IMG/VR virus record: IMGVR_UViG_3300049855_000348 | Span: 156,490 to 220,489 of that record | DNA: 64,000 nucleotides | Reading direction: 5' to 3' (one strand) | Origin: a virus | Shown: positions 7,882-16,600 of the stretch, one piece after another | Layout: each line of letters opens with the position of its first letter | How positions within the stretch are numbered: the first letter of the stretch is position 1 | Made by a program: the position numbers and the translations under genes | Notes under the pieces: generated by a model | Databases searched by the model: none | The model's input: only the letters and a program-made list of their open reading frames with translations | Told to the model about the DNA's origin: nothing

Positions 7882-8484
7882 TTACCTGTAAATGGTGATT
7901 TTAGCGGCAACATCAAGATCGTCCTTACGAACGCCCAAAGTGCCAGGAATGGGTTTCGCATAGGCAACCAGTGATATCCGTCCTAAGACATAGGCGTCAG
8001 CGATATTGTTGTCGCTGGATTCAAAAGTCCAGCGTTTGTAGACCCCGAGCATCACTTGGTCCTTCTCACACGTCCCTTTGCCGGTGGCGAACTTCTTCAG
8101 TCCATTGGTGCCACAGCAGGCGAAGTGCCAGTCGGTCCTGCTCATCATGATTCTGAAGTGCCAGCCCAGACCACCGAGCTTGGCCATCTGATGAGCTTGA
8201 GAGAAGGCGAAGTCTTCCATCACCGCACAGACCTTGCGACCAGCAGCGATCTCGGTGACAAACTTGTAGGTCTCACTGAACAAAGTGACGATGCGGTGGA
8301 CTTCATCCATCGGCGTCGAGCCGGCCTTGGTAGAGATCAGTTTCTGGCCAAGCAATGTGCCCTGGTCGTCAAAGATACAGACGCCAGTGCCGGTCATCGA
8401 CTGGTCGATGCCAACATAGACCCCACCCTTCACCCAGGGAGAGACTTGCACGCATGCGGGTACGAGGTTCTTTTTCTTAGCCAC
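7882..8484 (-). CDS. RuvC-like Holliday-junction resolvase
   Basis: A 200-residue RNase H-fold nuclease of the RuvC type, expected to cut branched DNA. Visible acidic motifs: GIDQS (first catalytic Asp near residue 27), VMEDFAF (Glu), a lysine-containing LKKFATGKGTCEKDQV segment and NNIADAY at the C-terminus, the usual D-N-x-x-D-A motif. The GTG at 8484 is chosen because GGAAGG lies six bases upstream; an ATG at 8526 would overlap the previous gene by 50 bases. It sits in the same leftward unit as the SbcCD fusion, which fits recombination and repair. Confidence 0.85.
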   Translation of the reverse strand: MAKKKNLVPACVQVSPWVKGGVYVGIDQSMTGTGVCIFDDQGTLLGQKLISTKAGSTPMDEVHRIVTLFSETYKFVTEIAAGRKVCAVMEDFAFSQAHQMAKLGGLGWHFRIMMSRTDWHFACCGTNGLKKFATGKGTCEKDQVMLGVYKRWTFESSDNNIADAYVLGRISLVAYAKPIPGTLGVRKDDLDVAAKITIYR

Positions 8485-8737
8485 TGACACCCTTCCGTCG
8501 CGCCCATCGACGTTCGTGTTCGACATTCACCGCTGCGACTTCTTCAGCTTTCAGCGATGGTGACGTGAGCGCACGGAAGTGTTCAGCCTTGAGGCGGATC
8601 TCATGTGCGACACGACGCAGTTCGGCTTGGGCCACACCTGCGCCGTGCCCGCCAGCCGCTACCTTCTCTCGATTCAAACGCTGGCTGTTGGCCAGGGTCA
8701 CGAGATCGTCAAAGATGCGGATGGCGTCAGGAGTCAT
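8477..8737 (-). CDS. Unknown small helical protein
   Basis: 86 residues, MTPDAIRIFDDLVTLANSQRLNREK, Ala/Glu/Arg-rich and probably all helical. Starts one base inside the stop of the upstream gene (TGATG) and overlaps the resolvase start. Function unknown; co-transcribed with the resolvase and SbcCD genes. Confidence 0.7.
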   Translation of the reverse strand: MTPDAIRIFDDLVTLANSQRLNREKVAAGGHGAGVAQAELRRVAHEIRLKAEHFRALTSPSLKAEEVAAVNVEHERRWARRKGVSG

Positions 8738-9360
8738 CAGACGTGGTTGTAGCCGTCCCCACCGTTATCGACGATGCTCTTGGCAGCAACGTTGATCGAT
8801 GGAGCGGTACCAGACTTCGGCCAGTTGGTGTCGAGATCGCGGTTGGCGATATCGGTTTCGTTGACGATGAACGGACGGATCAGACGTTCAGCCCATCCAC
8901 CGACTTCAACCTGAGCCAAGGTGGCTGACTTGTAGAGGATCATGCGACCTTCGTCGCCGACCTGAGCACCTGCGGACATGATCTTTTCGATCACACCGCC
9001 ACCAACGACAGCGCGGGTCGTGTAGGTGTACTCGGATGACGACTTGAGGAACGTGTAGTCCTGGTTCGGTTTGAGACCACTGTTGGTCGGCACGAAGCCA
9101 GAGCCATGCACCGTCGGGACACGCAGAACTTTTGACGGCACCTCTTTCTGCGCTGTCAGACCCGGCTGAACAACGAAGTTCATGTCCCCGATGGTGAACT
9201 GGAGGACCTGATTCTTCTGGTTGTTCTGCGTCTGGAGTGCAGGGTTCTGATTCACTGCCGTCGAATCAAATGGATAGGTGGCGAGCATGGCGTGTTTCTC
9301 CACGCCTATGTAGCTGGACGCAGCGAAAATCAGAGTCAGGAGGGCCAGGGTCCTGATCAT
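8737..9360 (-). CDS. Unknown protein with N-terminal signal or anchor segment
   Basis: 207 residues. The first 19 residues (MIRTLALLTLIFAASSYIG) are basic then hydrophobic, like a signal peptide or membrane anchor. The remainder is polar with many Thr/Val/Gly and several TYTTRAVVGGGV-type beta stretches. The ATG at 9360 overlaps the SbcCD stop (ATGA). An exported protein inside a replication operon is odd. No family recognised. Confidence 0.72.
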   Translation of the reverse strand: MIRTLALLTLIFAASSYIGVEKHAMLATYPFDSTAVNQNPALQTQNNQKNQVLQFTIGDMNFVVQPGLTAQKEVPSKVLRVPTVHGSGFVPTNSGLKPNQDYTFLKSSSEYTYTTRAVVGGGVIEKIMSAGAQVGDEGRMILYKSATLAQVEVGGWAERLIRPFIVNETDIANRDLDTNWPKSGTAPSINVAAKSIVDNGGDGYNHV

Positions 9361-12300
9361 ACCGGTTTGATCGCCCAGGAGGTCTGCTCATCGACCATGG
9401 TGGCCACGATGGTACCAGCACGGCTGGAACCCGGCACATCGGCGTGGGTGATGACGAAGATCCGCTTCACCCGATTGACCATGGAAGCGATCAGATCCTG
9501 CACGGCACGGCGACCCTTCACGTCGAGGGCGTCGAAGACTTCGTCGAGGGCCAAGAAGCCGGCACGGTGCCGAGAACGCTGACGGGCCAACTCGAAGATC
9601 GAGAATAGCGCAGCCAGATCGGTCCACTTGCGCTGACCGCCTGAGCGCCGGCCATACCGTTCCTGGTAGGTCAGATCCGAGTTGAAGGTGAGGGTCATCT
9701 TCCCGCCGAAGTGTTGTCCGATGTAGGACTGGACGACGAGATTGAGTTGTTTCACGCTCTGGTCAAGCAGGAAACCCCTCATGGAGCCCTTAGCGGCAAA
9801 AGCCTTGTCCCAGAACGTGATGTAAGCCGATTTCAGGTCCAGGGCATGCGCCTGAGCCTTTGAGGTTTCCATCGCAGCGAACGCAGCCTGTCGGTCGGCG
9901 ACCAAACGGTCCTTGGCGATCTTCAGAGCGGCAGCCGGGTCGGTGGCGGTGAGGTTGCGCTCCTCTTGAGCCAGGGCCGCCTCGGTAGCGGCTCCACCAG
10001 CCTCCAGGGCCGACTTTTCTTGCAGGAGGGCCGAGAGTTCCCCGGTGAGGCGTTTGTGCTCATCCTGAGCCTTCTGGAGGGCTTCTTTGGCCGAGACGAG
10101 ATCCGTCACCGCCTGTGATGCCAGGATCAGATCGGCCTTGGTCCGGTAGGCACTCATGATGGCAAGTAGACCGTCGAGGATCCGCTGGAAGCCGGAGGCA
10201 GTGATGATGTCCTCCAGCCTCTCCGGCATGGGCAGGCACTGGTTGGCCTGTTCTGCGAATCGAGCATCGACCTGCTGCCGGCGTACGGCGATGGCCTGCA
10301 ACCGAGCTTCCATGTCCGGCAGGGACTTGGTCAGCGTTTCGAGCACGGTCTTGGCCGCAGCCAACTGGGCCAGGGTGGCGAGACCCTTGAGGGATTCATC
10401 AGCCTGAACTCGCAGTGCCTGGGCTTCGCTGATGAGTTTGGTCTGTTCGGCTTTGTAGGTCCGGTACCCTGCTCGCAGGCTCTCCAACTCAGCGTTGAGA
10501 CCCTTCACCACGTTGACCATCGATTCGCCATTGATCGAAGTCAGACACGTCGGGCAGTCACCACCAGTGGTGAGCTTTGAGAGCTTTTCAGCCTTCTGTG
10601 AGATCGGCGTTGCTTGCGTGGTGGTGGCCTCGGCCTTCGCACCTTCAGCCGCAGCCAACTGATCTTTCTGTGTTGCCTCTTGGCGGAGGACGTTGGCACG
10701 TTCATTGGCAGCAACCACTGCCGCTTCCTGTTTCAGTGCCGCTTCGAGACCAGTGATGCGATCACGAACAGTGCCGATCTCCGACTTGAGGATGTTCTCC
10801 TCGTTGGTGATGTTGTTGTGATCGATGCAGCGGGAATTCCAAAGCGATTGAAAGCGAACGATGTTCTTGTTGGTCTCTTCCGCCTTGTCGACGTTGGCCT
10901 TCGCCTCGACACGGATCGCCTCGACACCACCAGAGAGTAGTTGGACCTTCTCGGTCGCAGCCTTCACCACATCGTTGCTGTACTGAATAGTCTGCTCACC
11001 ACTGGCTTCTGCATACATCAAACGTTCGCGTTCTTGACGCATCTTGACCTGATGGTCGTTCTTGCGCTGGGCCACTGAACTCAACATCACCTGATGATTC
11101 TTTTCAGCGTCGAGGATCTGCGTTTCGATGGCAGAGATCTGCGCTGCTGAGCGTTCGATTTCACCAGCACGAACCTTCTGAATGTTGGCCTGTTGTTCGA
11201 GTTGATCACTCATGAGTTTCTTCAACTCACGAGTCTTCTCCAGGTAAGCGTCGAAGCGTTCGAGACCCAGCATCTCTTCGATCATGGCACGACGTTTCTT
11301 CTCGTCTCCGGTCATGAAGTTGGCCGTCACGTTTTGGCCCATGATGTAGGAACGACTGTAGGTCTCACGGTCGATGCCGATGAGATCGATGATCATCTTC
11401 TGGGTAGCTTTCGGATCACCCTTCTCGAATGACTCTTGATAGACGCCATCCTTGTAGACCTTCACACCAGTACCGCCGAGGTCGTGGTACTTGCGGAAGC
11501 GTTCGATGCTCCAGCCGTTGGCATGGTTCACCCGAACGTAGCAGTTCTTCCCCTTGCCGGTGAACTGAGGGTCGTAGACCACATCGTCAGCCTTCATCTC
11601 ATCACGGATGGTCTCGCCGAAGTAGCACCAGAAGATAGCTTCGAGGAACGTGCTCTTGCCGGCACCGTTCTCACCTTCGAGGTACCACACGCCTGGACGC
11701 AGGTCATCAAAATTGATGGTGATCTTTTCCTTCACACCAAGGAAGCCCTCAAGAGTCAGGCTGGAGACTTCACCATCGAAAGCCATGCCACCCTTTTCGG
11801 CATCTTGGAAACGTGAATTCACCTCAGCGATGATCGATTTGCCGAACTGGATGGTGATGTCCACATCCAATTGACTATCGCCAGTGATGACCGACTTCAC
11901 GAAGGGCTCGACGAGGCCAGCGGCGGAGGTGGCTTCAACACCGAGGACTTCAACCTCCTGATCACGAATCGCTTTCTCGATGACCGACTCTTTGCGTACC
12001 GAGATGACACCGGCAGCTTCGAGCTTCAGTTGCAGGGCTTCGTGCTGCTCATCGGTGACGAGGTCGTCATAGATGACAGTGACGAAGCAGTCCTTGAGTG
12101 TGGTCAGATCCTGCGGCAGATCGCTGACACCGAGAACCTTGAAGGCATCGTGGTGTGGATTGAGGATGAACCGGTCGTTACCGGTATCCATGTCGAGGAC
12201 CATGATACCACGCTGGTCACCGGCATCGCCGAAATTGAACTGGAGGGGTGAGCCGCAATAGGTCACCCGGTGATCCATGCGCTGGAAGACGTGGAAGTGG

Positions 12301-12848
12301 CCAGAGTAGGTGGCCTTGAATGGGGCGAACACGTCGGGACCGACAGCACCAGAGAAGGTGGTCTTGTAGCGGGTGTTCTGTACCGCACCGTTGATGCCGA
12401 GGTGACCGAACACGGTCATCTTGGCGGCACGCTCGGGGAACTGCCGGGCGAAGTCCTGCACGAAGGCGACGATCTTCGACTGGTCTTCGTAGTAGGGGAT
12501 GAACAGGAAATGATCACCTACCGGGGTGATCTCACGGAAGACCTTGATCTTCGGATGCATATCCAGTCCGTCGAGACTGCTGACGGAGGTAGAATGCTTG
12601 AGGTTGAGATCGTGGTTGCCCAGGGTGAGGAACACCGGCCACTTGTCGGCGAGCTTGCGAAAGAAGTTGATGGCAGCCGACTGGCTGACCACATCGACCG
12701 CTTCACGGGTAACCAGGGCATCACCCATGCAGACGACGGCCTGCACGCCTTGTCGTTGGAACTCTTCAATGATCCAGTCGCCGGTTTTGATGATGCGATC
12801 CAGCCCCTGTGGCTGGAAGTGGATGTCAGAGAAGATTCCAAGTTGCAT
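9357..12848 (-). CDS. SbcD-SbcC (Mre11-Rad50, gp47-gp46) fusion nuclease
   Basis: A single 1163-residue chain joins both halves of the Mre11-Rad50 complex, which T4 encodes as gp47 and gp46. Residues 1-350 are the calcineurin-type nuclease: DIH, GDA, GNHD, GHL and SGHFH. From about 360 the ABC ATPase begins: GENGAGKST (about 394-402), a long coiled coil, a zinc-hook CPTC near 766-769, SGGQ near 1070, and LALDEVFDALD Walker B/D-loop near 1100. All key residues are present. The complex resects double-strand ends for UvsX-driven recombination. I chose the second ATG (12848) because it lies six bases after the -10 box TAGGAT; the first is three bases further upstream. First gene of the long leftward unit. 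Confidence 0.92.
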   Translation of the reverse strand: MQLGIFSDIHFQPQGLDRIIKTGDWIIEEFQRQGVQAVVCMGDALVTREAVDVVSQSAAINFFRKLADKWPVFLTLGNHDLNLKHSTSVSSLDGLDMHPKIKVFREITPVGDHFLFIPYYEDQSKIVAFVQDFARQFPERAAKMTVFGHLGINGAVQNTRYKTTFSGAVGPDVFAPFKATYSGHFHVFQRMDHRVTYCGSPLQFNFGDAGDQRGIMVLDMDTGNDRFILNPHHDAFKVLGVSDLPQDLTTLKDCFVTVIYDDLVTDEQHEALQLKLEAAGVISVRKESVIEKAIRDQEVEVLGVEATSAAGLVEPFVKSVITGDSQLDVDITIQFGKSIIAEVNSRFQDAEKGGMAFDGEVSSLTLEGFLGVKEKITINFDDLRPGVWYLEGENGAGKSTFLEAIFWCYFGETIRDEMKADDVVYDPQFTGKGKNCYVRVNHANGWSIERFRKYHDLGGTGVKVYKDGVYQESFEKGDPKATQKMIIDLIGIDRETYSRSYIMGQNVTANFMTGDEKKRRAMIEEMLGLERFDAYLEKTRELKKLMSDQLEQQANIQKVRAGEIERSAAQISAIETQILDAEKNHQVMLSSVAQRKNDHQVKMRQERERLMYAEASGEQTIQYSNDVVKAATEKVQLLSGGVEAIRVEAKANVDKAEETNKNIVRFQSLWNSRCIDHNNITNEENILKSEIGTVRDRITGLEAALKQEAAVVAANERANVLRQEATQKDQLAAAEGAKAEATTTQATPISQKAEKLSKLTTGGDCPTCLTSINGESMVNVVKGLNAELESLRAGYRTYKAEQTKLISEAQALRVQADESLKGLATLAQLAAAKTVLETLTKSLPDMEARLQAIAVRRQQVDARFAEQANQCLPMPERLEDIITASGFQRILDGLLAIMSAYRTKADLILASQAVTDLVSAKEALQKAQDEHKRLTGELSALLQEKSALEAGGAATEAALAQEERNLTATDPAAALKIAKDRLVADRQAAFAAMETSKAQAHALDLKSAYITFWDKAFAAKGSMRGFLLDQSVKQLNLVVQSYIGQHFGGKMTLTFNSDLTYQERYGRRSGGQRKWTDLAALFSIFELARQRSRHRAGFLALDEVFDALDVKGRRAVQDLIASMVNRVKRIFVITHADVPGSSRAGTIVATMVDEQTSWAIKPV

Positions 12849-12854
12849 CATCTC

Positions 12855-12882
12855 ATCCTAGCGACATTTTGGTCTAAGTCAA
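12855..12882 (-). promoter_or_regulatory. Early promoter of the SbcCD gene, leaderless
   Basis: Minus strand TTGACT, 16 nt (TAGACCAAAATGTCGC), TAGGAT; the ATG at 12848 follows after six bases. Confidence 0.8.
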
Positions 12883-12885
12883 ATG

Positions 12886-13187
12886 GACAGCGGCTTGCCC
12901 GCCAGCACGTCATTTAGGGTCCAACGAGACCTCATCACTTTTTATCACACGTTCTCGTCTGATGGGGATTACCCGTGTGGTACCTGGGAATCTAGTCCCT
13001 TGGCGGTTAGAGCCACCGGCTCGATCTACGTCTGATGTGAGGATTGAATTACCCCAGCATTTCAACTACTCGGATCAGGAGTCACCGTCCCGGCTTCGCG
13101 TAGCCTCGAAATGCCGAGGTTTCCGGCTTGGCTACCATATCGGTGAAGTTTGGTGGGCTACCGACGCTCCCACCAGGAATCCATGAT
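12886..13187. other. Gene-free segment with hairpins, atypical base use
   Basis: Three hundred bases between two leftward genes. It holds several short stems: GGGA/TCCC near 12988-13001, TGGC/GCCA near 13002-13016, and CCTCG/CGAGG near 13106-13121. A rightward frame of 74 codons (12962-13186) exists, but its codon use (CTA, TTA, CGA, GGG) differs from the phage genes and it has no ribosome site. No tRNA cloverleaf fits by eye. It may be a structured RNA, an old insertion, or a spacer. Confidence 0.4.
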
Positions 13188-13748
13188 TCAGATTGGGAGA
13201 ATCACCATGTAGGCGAACAGCATCTGCTCATCGGGCGCACGCACGTGGCTACCTGGGCTGAAGACGAAGAGGGTTGTGTTGGGGCGATGGTTGTCGAGCA
13301 ACCACTTCTCCAGATCCACCATGGTGGCGAACTTGGTCAGCACGGTCTCTGCCGCACTGCCCTTCCATGGGAAACGGGTGTCCGGTGCCTGACGGATATC
13401 CATCTTCAGCTTGGCAGCTTCGGCAGCAGCCTTCACCCCTTCGATGGTGATGAACTTGCCATCCGAGGTTTGACTGACGCTGACTTCACCTTGGATGAGC
13501 TTGCGGGTCTTGCCGTCAGGGAAGATCACGACGTTCACCCAGCGTTCGACGCCGTTCTCAGACACCTTGGTCTTGATGACGGCGAAGCACCAACGACCGG
13601 CGAGCGACTTGTCGGTGGCGACGATGCGCTTGGCAGCTTCCTGAGGGGAGGCATGACCGGTTTCATCGATCATCTGTCCCATGAAGTCGTACCACGTCTG
13701 GCCGACGTAGGTGGGAATTTGCTTGGTGGTGACGCTGGCAGTAATCAT
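13188..13748 (-). CDS. Unknown 186-residue protein
   Basis: Starts MITASVTTKQIPTYVGQTWYDFMGQM. A mixed alpha/beta protein with a beta-rich centre (GRWCFAVIKTKVSENGVERWVNVVIFPDGKTRKL) and an aromatic C-terminus. It lies one base after the gene at 13750 in the same leftward unit. No family recognised. Confidence 0.72.
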   Translation of the reverse strand: MITASVTTKQIPTYVGQTWYDFMGQMIDETGHASPQEAAKRIVATDKSLAGRWCFAVIKTKVSENGVERWVNVVIFPDGKTRKLIQGEVSVSQTSDGKFITIEGVKAAAEAAKLKMDIRQAPDTRFPWKGSAAETVLTKFATMVDLEKWLLDNHRPNTTLFVFSPGSHVRAPDEQMLFAYMVILPI

Positions 13749-13749
13749 A

Positions 13750-14181
13750 TCAGTCTCTGGTTTCTTTGAGGGTGACGAGGTCGGTAACGGGTGGGAAGAA
13801 GTGGATCAGCAGACGGACGAAGTAGCTGGTGTAGCTGTTCGACAGTTTGAAACCGCTGTTGCGGTCTCGCGTATCGATGATGTGTTTCCACCGTGCCACT
13901 TCAACGAGCATCTTCATGCCGAAGGATTCTTTGCGCTCCAGCATGACCTTGGTCATCTGAACGAAAAGCGTCCAGACCTGCGGATTATCACGCAAGAACT
14001 GACGAGCCTTCTCGTCGAGATCGTTGCTGGGGGGAAAGGCCAGATCCAGTTTGGCATCGAGCAATGGAATCCCAGGCGGTGGCACGTAAGGAGGCGGCTC
14101 TGGTTTGGTGTCGAGACGTGGACCGGCACCAGCCTTGCCCAGTCTGTCGAGATCTAATTCAAAAGGATCGTCGTTATGCAC
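13750..14181 (-). CDS. Conserved phage protein, DNP-x-V-W type, function unknown
   Basis: 143 residues. After an acidic, proline-rich N-terminus (to about 45) comes a domain with FLRDNPQVWTLFVQM, MKMLVEVARWKH and GFKLSNSYTSYFVRLL. The order NPxVW, x-RW, F-K-[IL]-S-N, Y-x-x-x-[YF]-x-R resembles a small family of uncharacterised proteins I recall from many phages and prophages. That match is from memory and would need a profile search. Overlaps the upstream gene by eight bases. Confidence 0.72.
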   Translation of the reverse strand: MHNDDPFELDLDRLGKAGAGPRLDTKPEPPPYVPPPGIPLLDAKLDLAFPPSNDLDEKARQFLRDNPQVWTLFVQMTKVMLERKESFGMKMLVEVARWKHIIDTRDRNSGFKLSNSYTSYFVRLLIHFFPPVTDLVTLKETRD

Positions 14182-14455
14182 GCTTCACCTTCTTGGTGAA
14201 GATCAGTCCAGCGGCACCTTCGTTCTCAACCCACAAGACCACACGATCATCAAAATAACGACCAAGAGTGGGATGACTCCTGGCCGATTCGATGATCTCT
14301 TTACCCTTGTCGTTGAGGAATGATTTCTTTCCTTCGATATCAAGATCGAAGAAGTCGACCTTGTAGTGATCGGCGACAGCCTCAATTGCATTCAGGCCAA
14401 TGCGATTCAAACGCTGGTCGATCCGAATGTTGTCTTCGTCAGGTCTTGGAGACAT
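14174..14455 (-). CDS. Unknown 93-residue protein
   Basis: Starts MSPRPDEDNIRIDQRLNRIGL. A helical first half is followed by GKKSFLNDKGKEIIESARSH and a beta-like end (RVVLWVENEGAAGLIFTKK). It overlaps both neighbours by a few bases, as usual in this block. Function unknown. Confidence 0.7.
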   Translation of the reverse strand: MSPRPDEDNIRIDQRLNRIGLNAIEAVADHYKVDFFDLDIEGKKSFLNDKGKEIIESARSHPTLGRYFDDRVVLWVENEGAAGLIFTKKVKRA

Positions 14456-14726
14456 TCCCTACCCCTCTGGATTTCAGGTAGTCGGCAAACAATTGGCGCT
14501 CGTGCAGAGCACAGAAAGCAGATTCTTCAATCCACTGTTCCTGAGTGCCGTACTCCAAGCTCGGATGGTGCTGCTTCATGTAATCCATGACGAGAGTACA
14601 CCCGATGCAGTGTTTGTGATCGACGGTAAGCGCAAACTCCTGGCAGACTTCATTGCGATGAGCAATCATTCCATCCAGGAGAATGGCCAGCGGATCAGAC
14701 GGGGAGTTTGATTGGGGTCCGTCCAT
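14439..14726 (-). CDS. Small Cys/His protein, possible zinc binder
   Basis: 95 residues if it starts at the ATG at 14726; an internal ATG at 14669 would give 76 residues and avoid a 32-base overlap with the upstream gene. It contains H-K-H-C-x2-C and later C-x2-H (CALH), spaced like a small zinc site. The C-terminal half is helical. No family recognised; start uncertain. Confidence 0.55.
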   Translation of the reverse strand: MDGPQSNSPSDPLAILLDGMIAHRNEVCQEFALTVDHKHCIGCTLVMDYMKQHHPSLEYGTQEQWIEESAFCALHERQLFADYLKSRGVGNVSKT

Positions 14727-15090
14727 CCTGTTCCTTGCCGACCGATTTCTCGGAACGCCAGACCGCTTCGAGGCGACGCAGGAAGTCCACGTCACTGGCC
14801 TTGGGTGTCTTGGCGCTCTCGACGTGGTGGAAGCGAGCAGCGCCCTGTGCCTTGCGGATCTCCTTGGTACCGATGTGTAGGTGGACCACATCAGCCTTGG
14901 AGTGCTTGCGGATCTGAGGGATTGCTCCAGCAGTGCCGTCGATCGCCAGAACGGCGACCGGCAGATCCGGAATGACACCGCTCACTTCCTCAGGCGTCTT
15001 GTAGAGGAAGGCTACGCGGTTGGCGAGCCAGCGTCCTGCTAGCTCGACATGCTTGTCCGTATCGCCGGTGATGAGGAAGATGGTTTTCAT
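14695..15090 (-). CDS. Unknown 131-residue protein, possible nucleotide-binding fold
   Basis: The ATG at 15090 (MKTIFLITGDTDKHVELAGRWLANRV) overlaps the exonuclease stop (ATGA). The pattern IFLITGDTDKH, VAVLAIDG and VVHLHIG, alternating beta strands and helices, suggests a Rossmann-like or P-loop-like fold, but there is no true Walker A. It lies directly downstream of the 5' nuclease gene. No function assigned. Confidence 0.68.
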   Translation of the reverse strand: MKTIFLITGDTDKHVELAGRWLANRVAFLYKTPEEVSGVIPDLPVAVLAIDGTAGAIPQIRKHSKADVVHLHIGTKEIRKAQGAARFHHVESAKTPKASDVDFLRRLEAVWRSEKSVGKEQDGRTPIKLPV

Positions 15091-16070
15091 GATGTCCACT
15101 GATTCCTGTACGTGGTGCAGAGAAACTGGGCTGTTTGATTGGCTTGTTCGGTGGCGAACTGATGACGTTGTTCCAGCCAGAGGCTGAAACGGGTGAAGTT
15201 GGTGGCGATCTGTCGAATGCTCTTCTGCTCAAGCTCAGAGACGATGACTTTCACCTTCTGGTGAATCCTTGAGTTGAAGAGATCCATCATGGAGAGATTC
15301 AGAGCTACGACAGCACGAGCATCCTGTGCCACAGGAACTGGTGTCGGGTTGTTCTTGCTCTTACGCGGAGTGACCATGCCAGTCTCTTCGGCCAGCAGCG
15401 TCGGTACACGCTTTTCGATGATCGCCTTGGTGGCCGTGACTTCACCGACACCGATGAGTCCTGGGAGGTTGTCCGAGGCATCGCCCTGAAGGGCTTTGCA
15501 AAGCAAGGATTCCTGAGGGGTCAAGCCGGTCGACTCGACAGTACCATCACCCTTGTAGCGCCAGATCTTCCCATCTTCGCCAAGCTGATAACGCAGTGAA
15601 TGAACTGGGTCGATCATGTAGGTGGTGGCATTGATCAATTGCAGGTAGTCGTTATCCGCAGTGATCAAGATGCCGGGCTTACCAACGTTGAGAGCCACCG
15701 CAGCAGCGGCCATATCATCAGCTTCGATCCATGGGTACTGGAAGTTGGGGCAACCCATCAAGGAGATGAGTTCTGGCAGTACCTCTTCGATGCAGGTCGT
15801 GGCCATGACATGCGCTGCTTCACGCACTGGATCCTTGGCCAGTTTCTCGGCACGATGTGCCTTGTAGCTGGGATGGACCTGCTTCCGCCAGCTTCCGCCC
15901 TTTGGATCCAGACACCAGTAGACACGGGTGGCTTGGTATGAGCGGATGAATTGAGCAACCTTGGCGATGATCTCCAAAGCCACGGCTGGAGGACCGTGAC
16001 GAAGAGACTCGGGCGGCAGCGAGTTCGCTGTCGCATTGGCAAGGTAGGATGCATCGACGTAGAGGTACAT
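15087..16070 (-). CDS. FEN-type 5'-3' exonuclease (T4 RNase H / Pol I N-domain like)
   Basis: A 327-residue flap nuclease expected to remove RNA primers and 5' flaps on the lagging strand. Visible motifs: VDASYL (first Asp), the lysine/arginine patch WRKQVHPSYKAHR, EADD (116-119), TADNDY (about 137-142) and GDASDNLPGLIGVG, the helix-hairpin-helix with the last metal-binding Asp residues. The ATG at 16070 is used because an upstream candidate would intrude on the preceding gene; the junction is TGATG. About 50 residues (TPRKSKNNPTPVP region) form a probable surface loop. It groups with the helicase and resolvase genes in the leftward replication unit. Confidence 0.9.
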   Translation of the reverse strand: MYLYVDASYLANATANSLPPESLRHGPPAVALEIIAKVAQFIRSYQATRVYWCLDPKGGSWRKQVHPSYKAHRAEKLAKDPVREAAHVMATTCIEEVLPELISLMGCPNFQYPWIEADDMAAAAVALNVGKPGILITADNDYLQLINATTYMIDPVHSLRYQLGEDGKIWRYKGDGTVESTGLTPQESLLCKALQGDASDNLPGLIGVGEVTATKAIIEKRVPTLLAEETGMVTPRKSKNNPTPVPVAQDARAVVALNLSMMDLFNSRIHQKVKVIVSELEQKSIRQIATNFTRFSLWLEQRHQFATEQANQTAQFLCTTYRNQWTS

Positions 16071-16600
16071 CACTCGGCCTTGTGGATCATCACGTCGCAC
16101 GGGTCTTTGTCCCATGCATCGAAGGTGTCAGCCAGGGTGGTGAGATAGGAAAGATCGGCTGACGATCCAACCACTCGATTGTTGCCGACGACGATCTTCA
16201 CATCACGCACGTTGGCGAGGTTGATGAAGGTCATCTCTTCCTTGTCGCTGCTCAGCAGGGCTTTCTTGAGCAACGTGGCGAAGTTGTCGTCTTCGCCTTC
16301 ACTGGTTGGGTTGATGCGGAAGAAGTGAGTGTCGATCGGATAGATGGAAGCCTTCAGATCCCCCAGGAAACGAACCGTCAGGCTGCCCTGATTCTTGAGC
16401 GCCTGATTGATCTGTTCCCGTAGAGAGACCGTGAAACTGCCGAGCACCGACGGGACCATGATCCCATCGTCATTGAACGGCAGTTCGAGCGGATCAACCT
16501 CAGCCGCCTTGGCGACCAACTTGAGCGCAGCGATGGTGCGCTGGACTGAGAAGTCCGGTCCAGTCTTATCCACCCTTCCGAAACGGATCACTTGGTTCAT
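16070..16600 (-). CDS. Unknown 176-residue protein next to the 5' nuclease
   Basis: Starts MNQVIRFGRVDKTGPDFSVQRTIAAL. Contains alternating strands and helices (VPSVLGSFTVSLREQINQALKNQGSLTVRFLGDL) and an acidic tail. One-base overlaps with both neighbours. Its place between the 5' nuclease and a small Pro-tailed protein upstream of the helicase makes a replisome accessory role possible, but no motif supports this. Confidence 0.7.
   Translation of the reverse strand: MNQVIRFGRVDKTGPDFSVQRTIAALKLVAKAAEVDPLELPFNDDGIMVPSVLGSFTVSLREQINQALKNQGSLTVRFLGDLKASIYPIDTHFFRINPTSEGEDDNFATLLKKALLSSDKEEMTFINLANVRDVKIVVGNNRVVGSSADLSYLTTLADTFDAWDKDPCDVMIHKAE

Noticed and set aside
12960-13120. tRNA-like segment (GGTTAGAGCC, GGGAATCTAGTCCC)
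   Set aside because: Stems do not form a cloverleaf with a T-loop GTTCRA; anticodon arm lacks T33.
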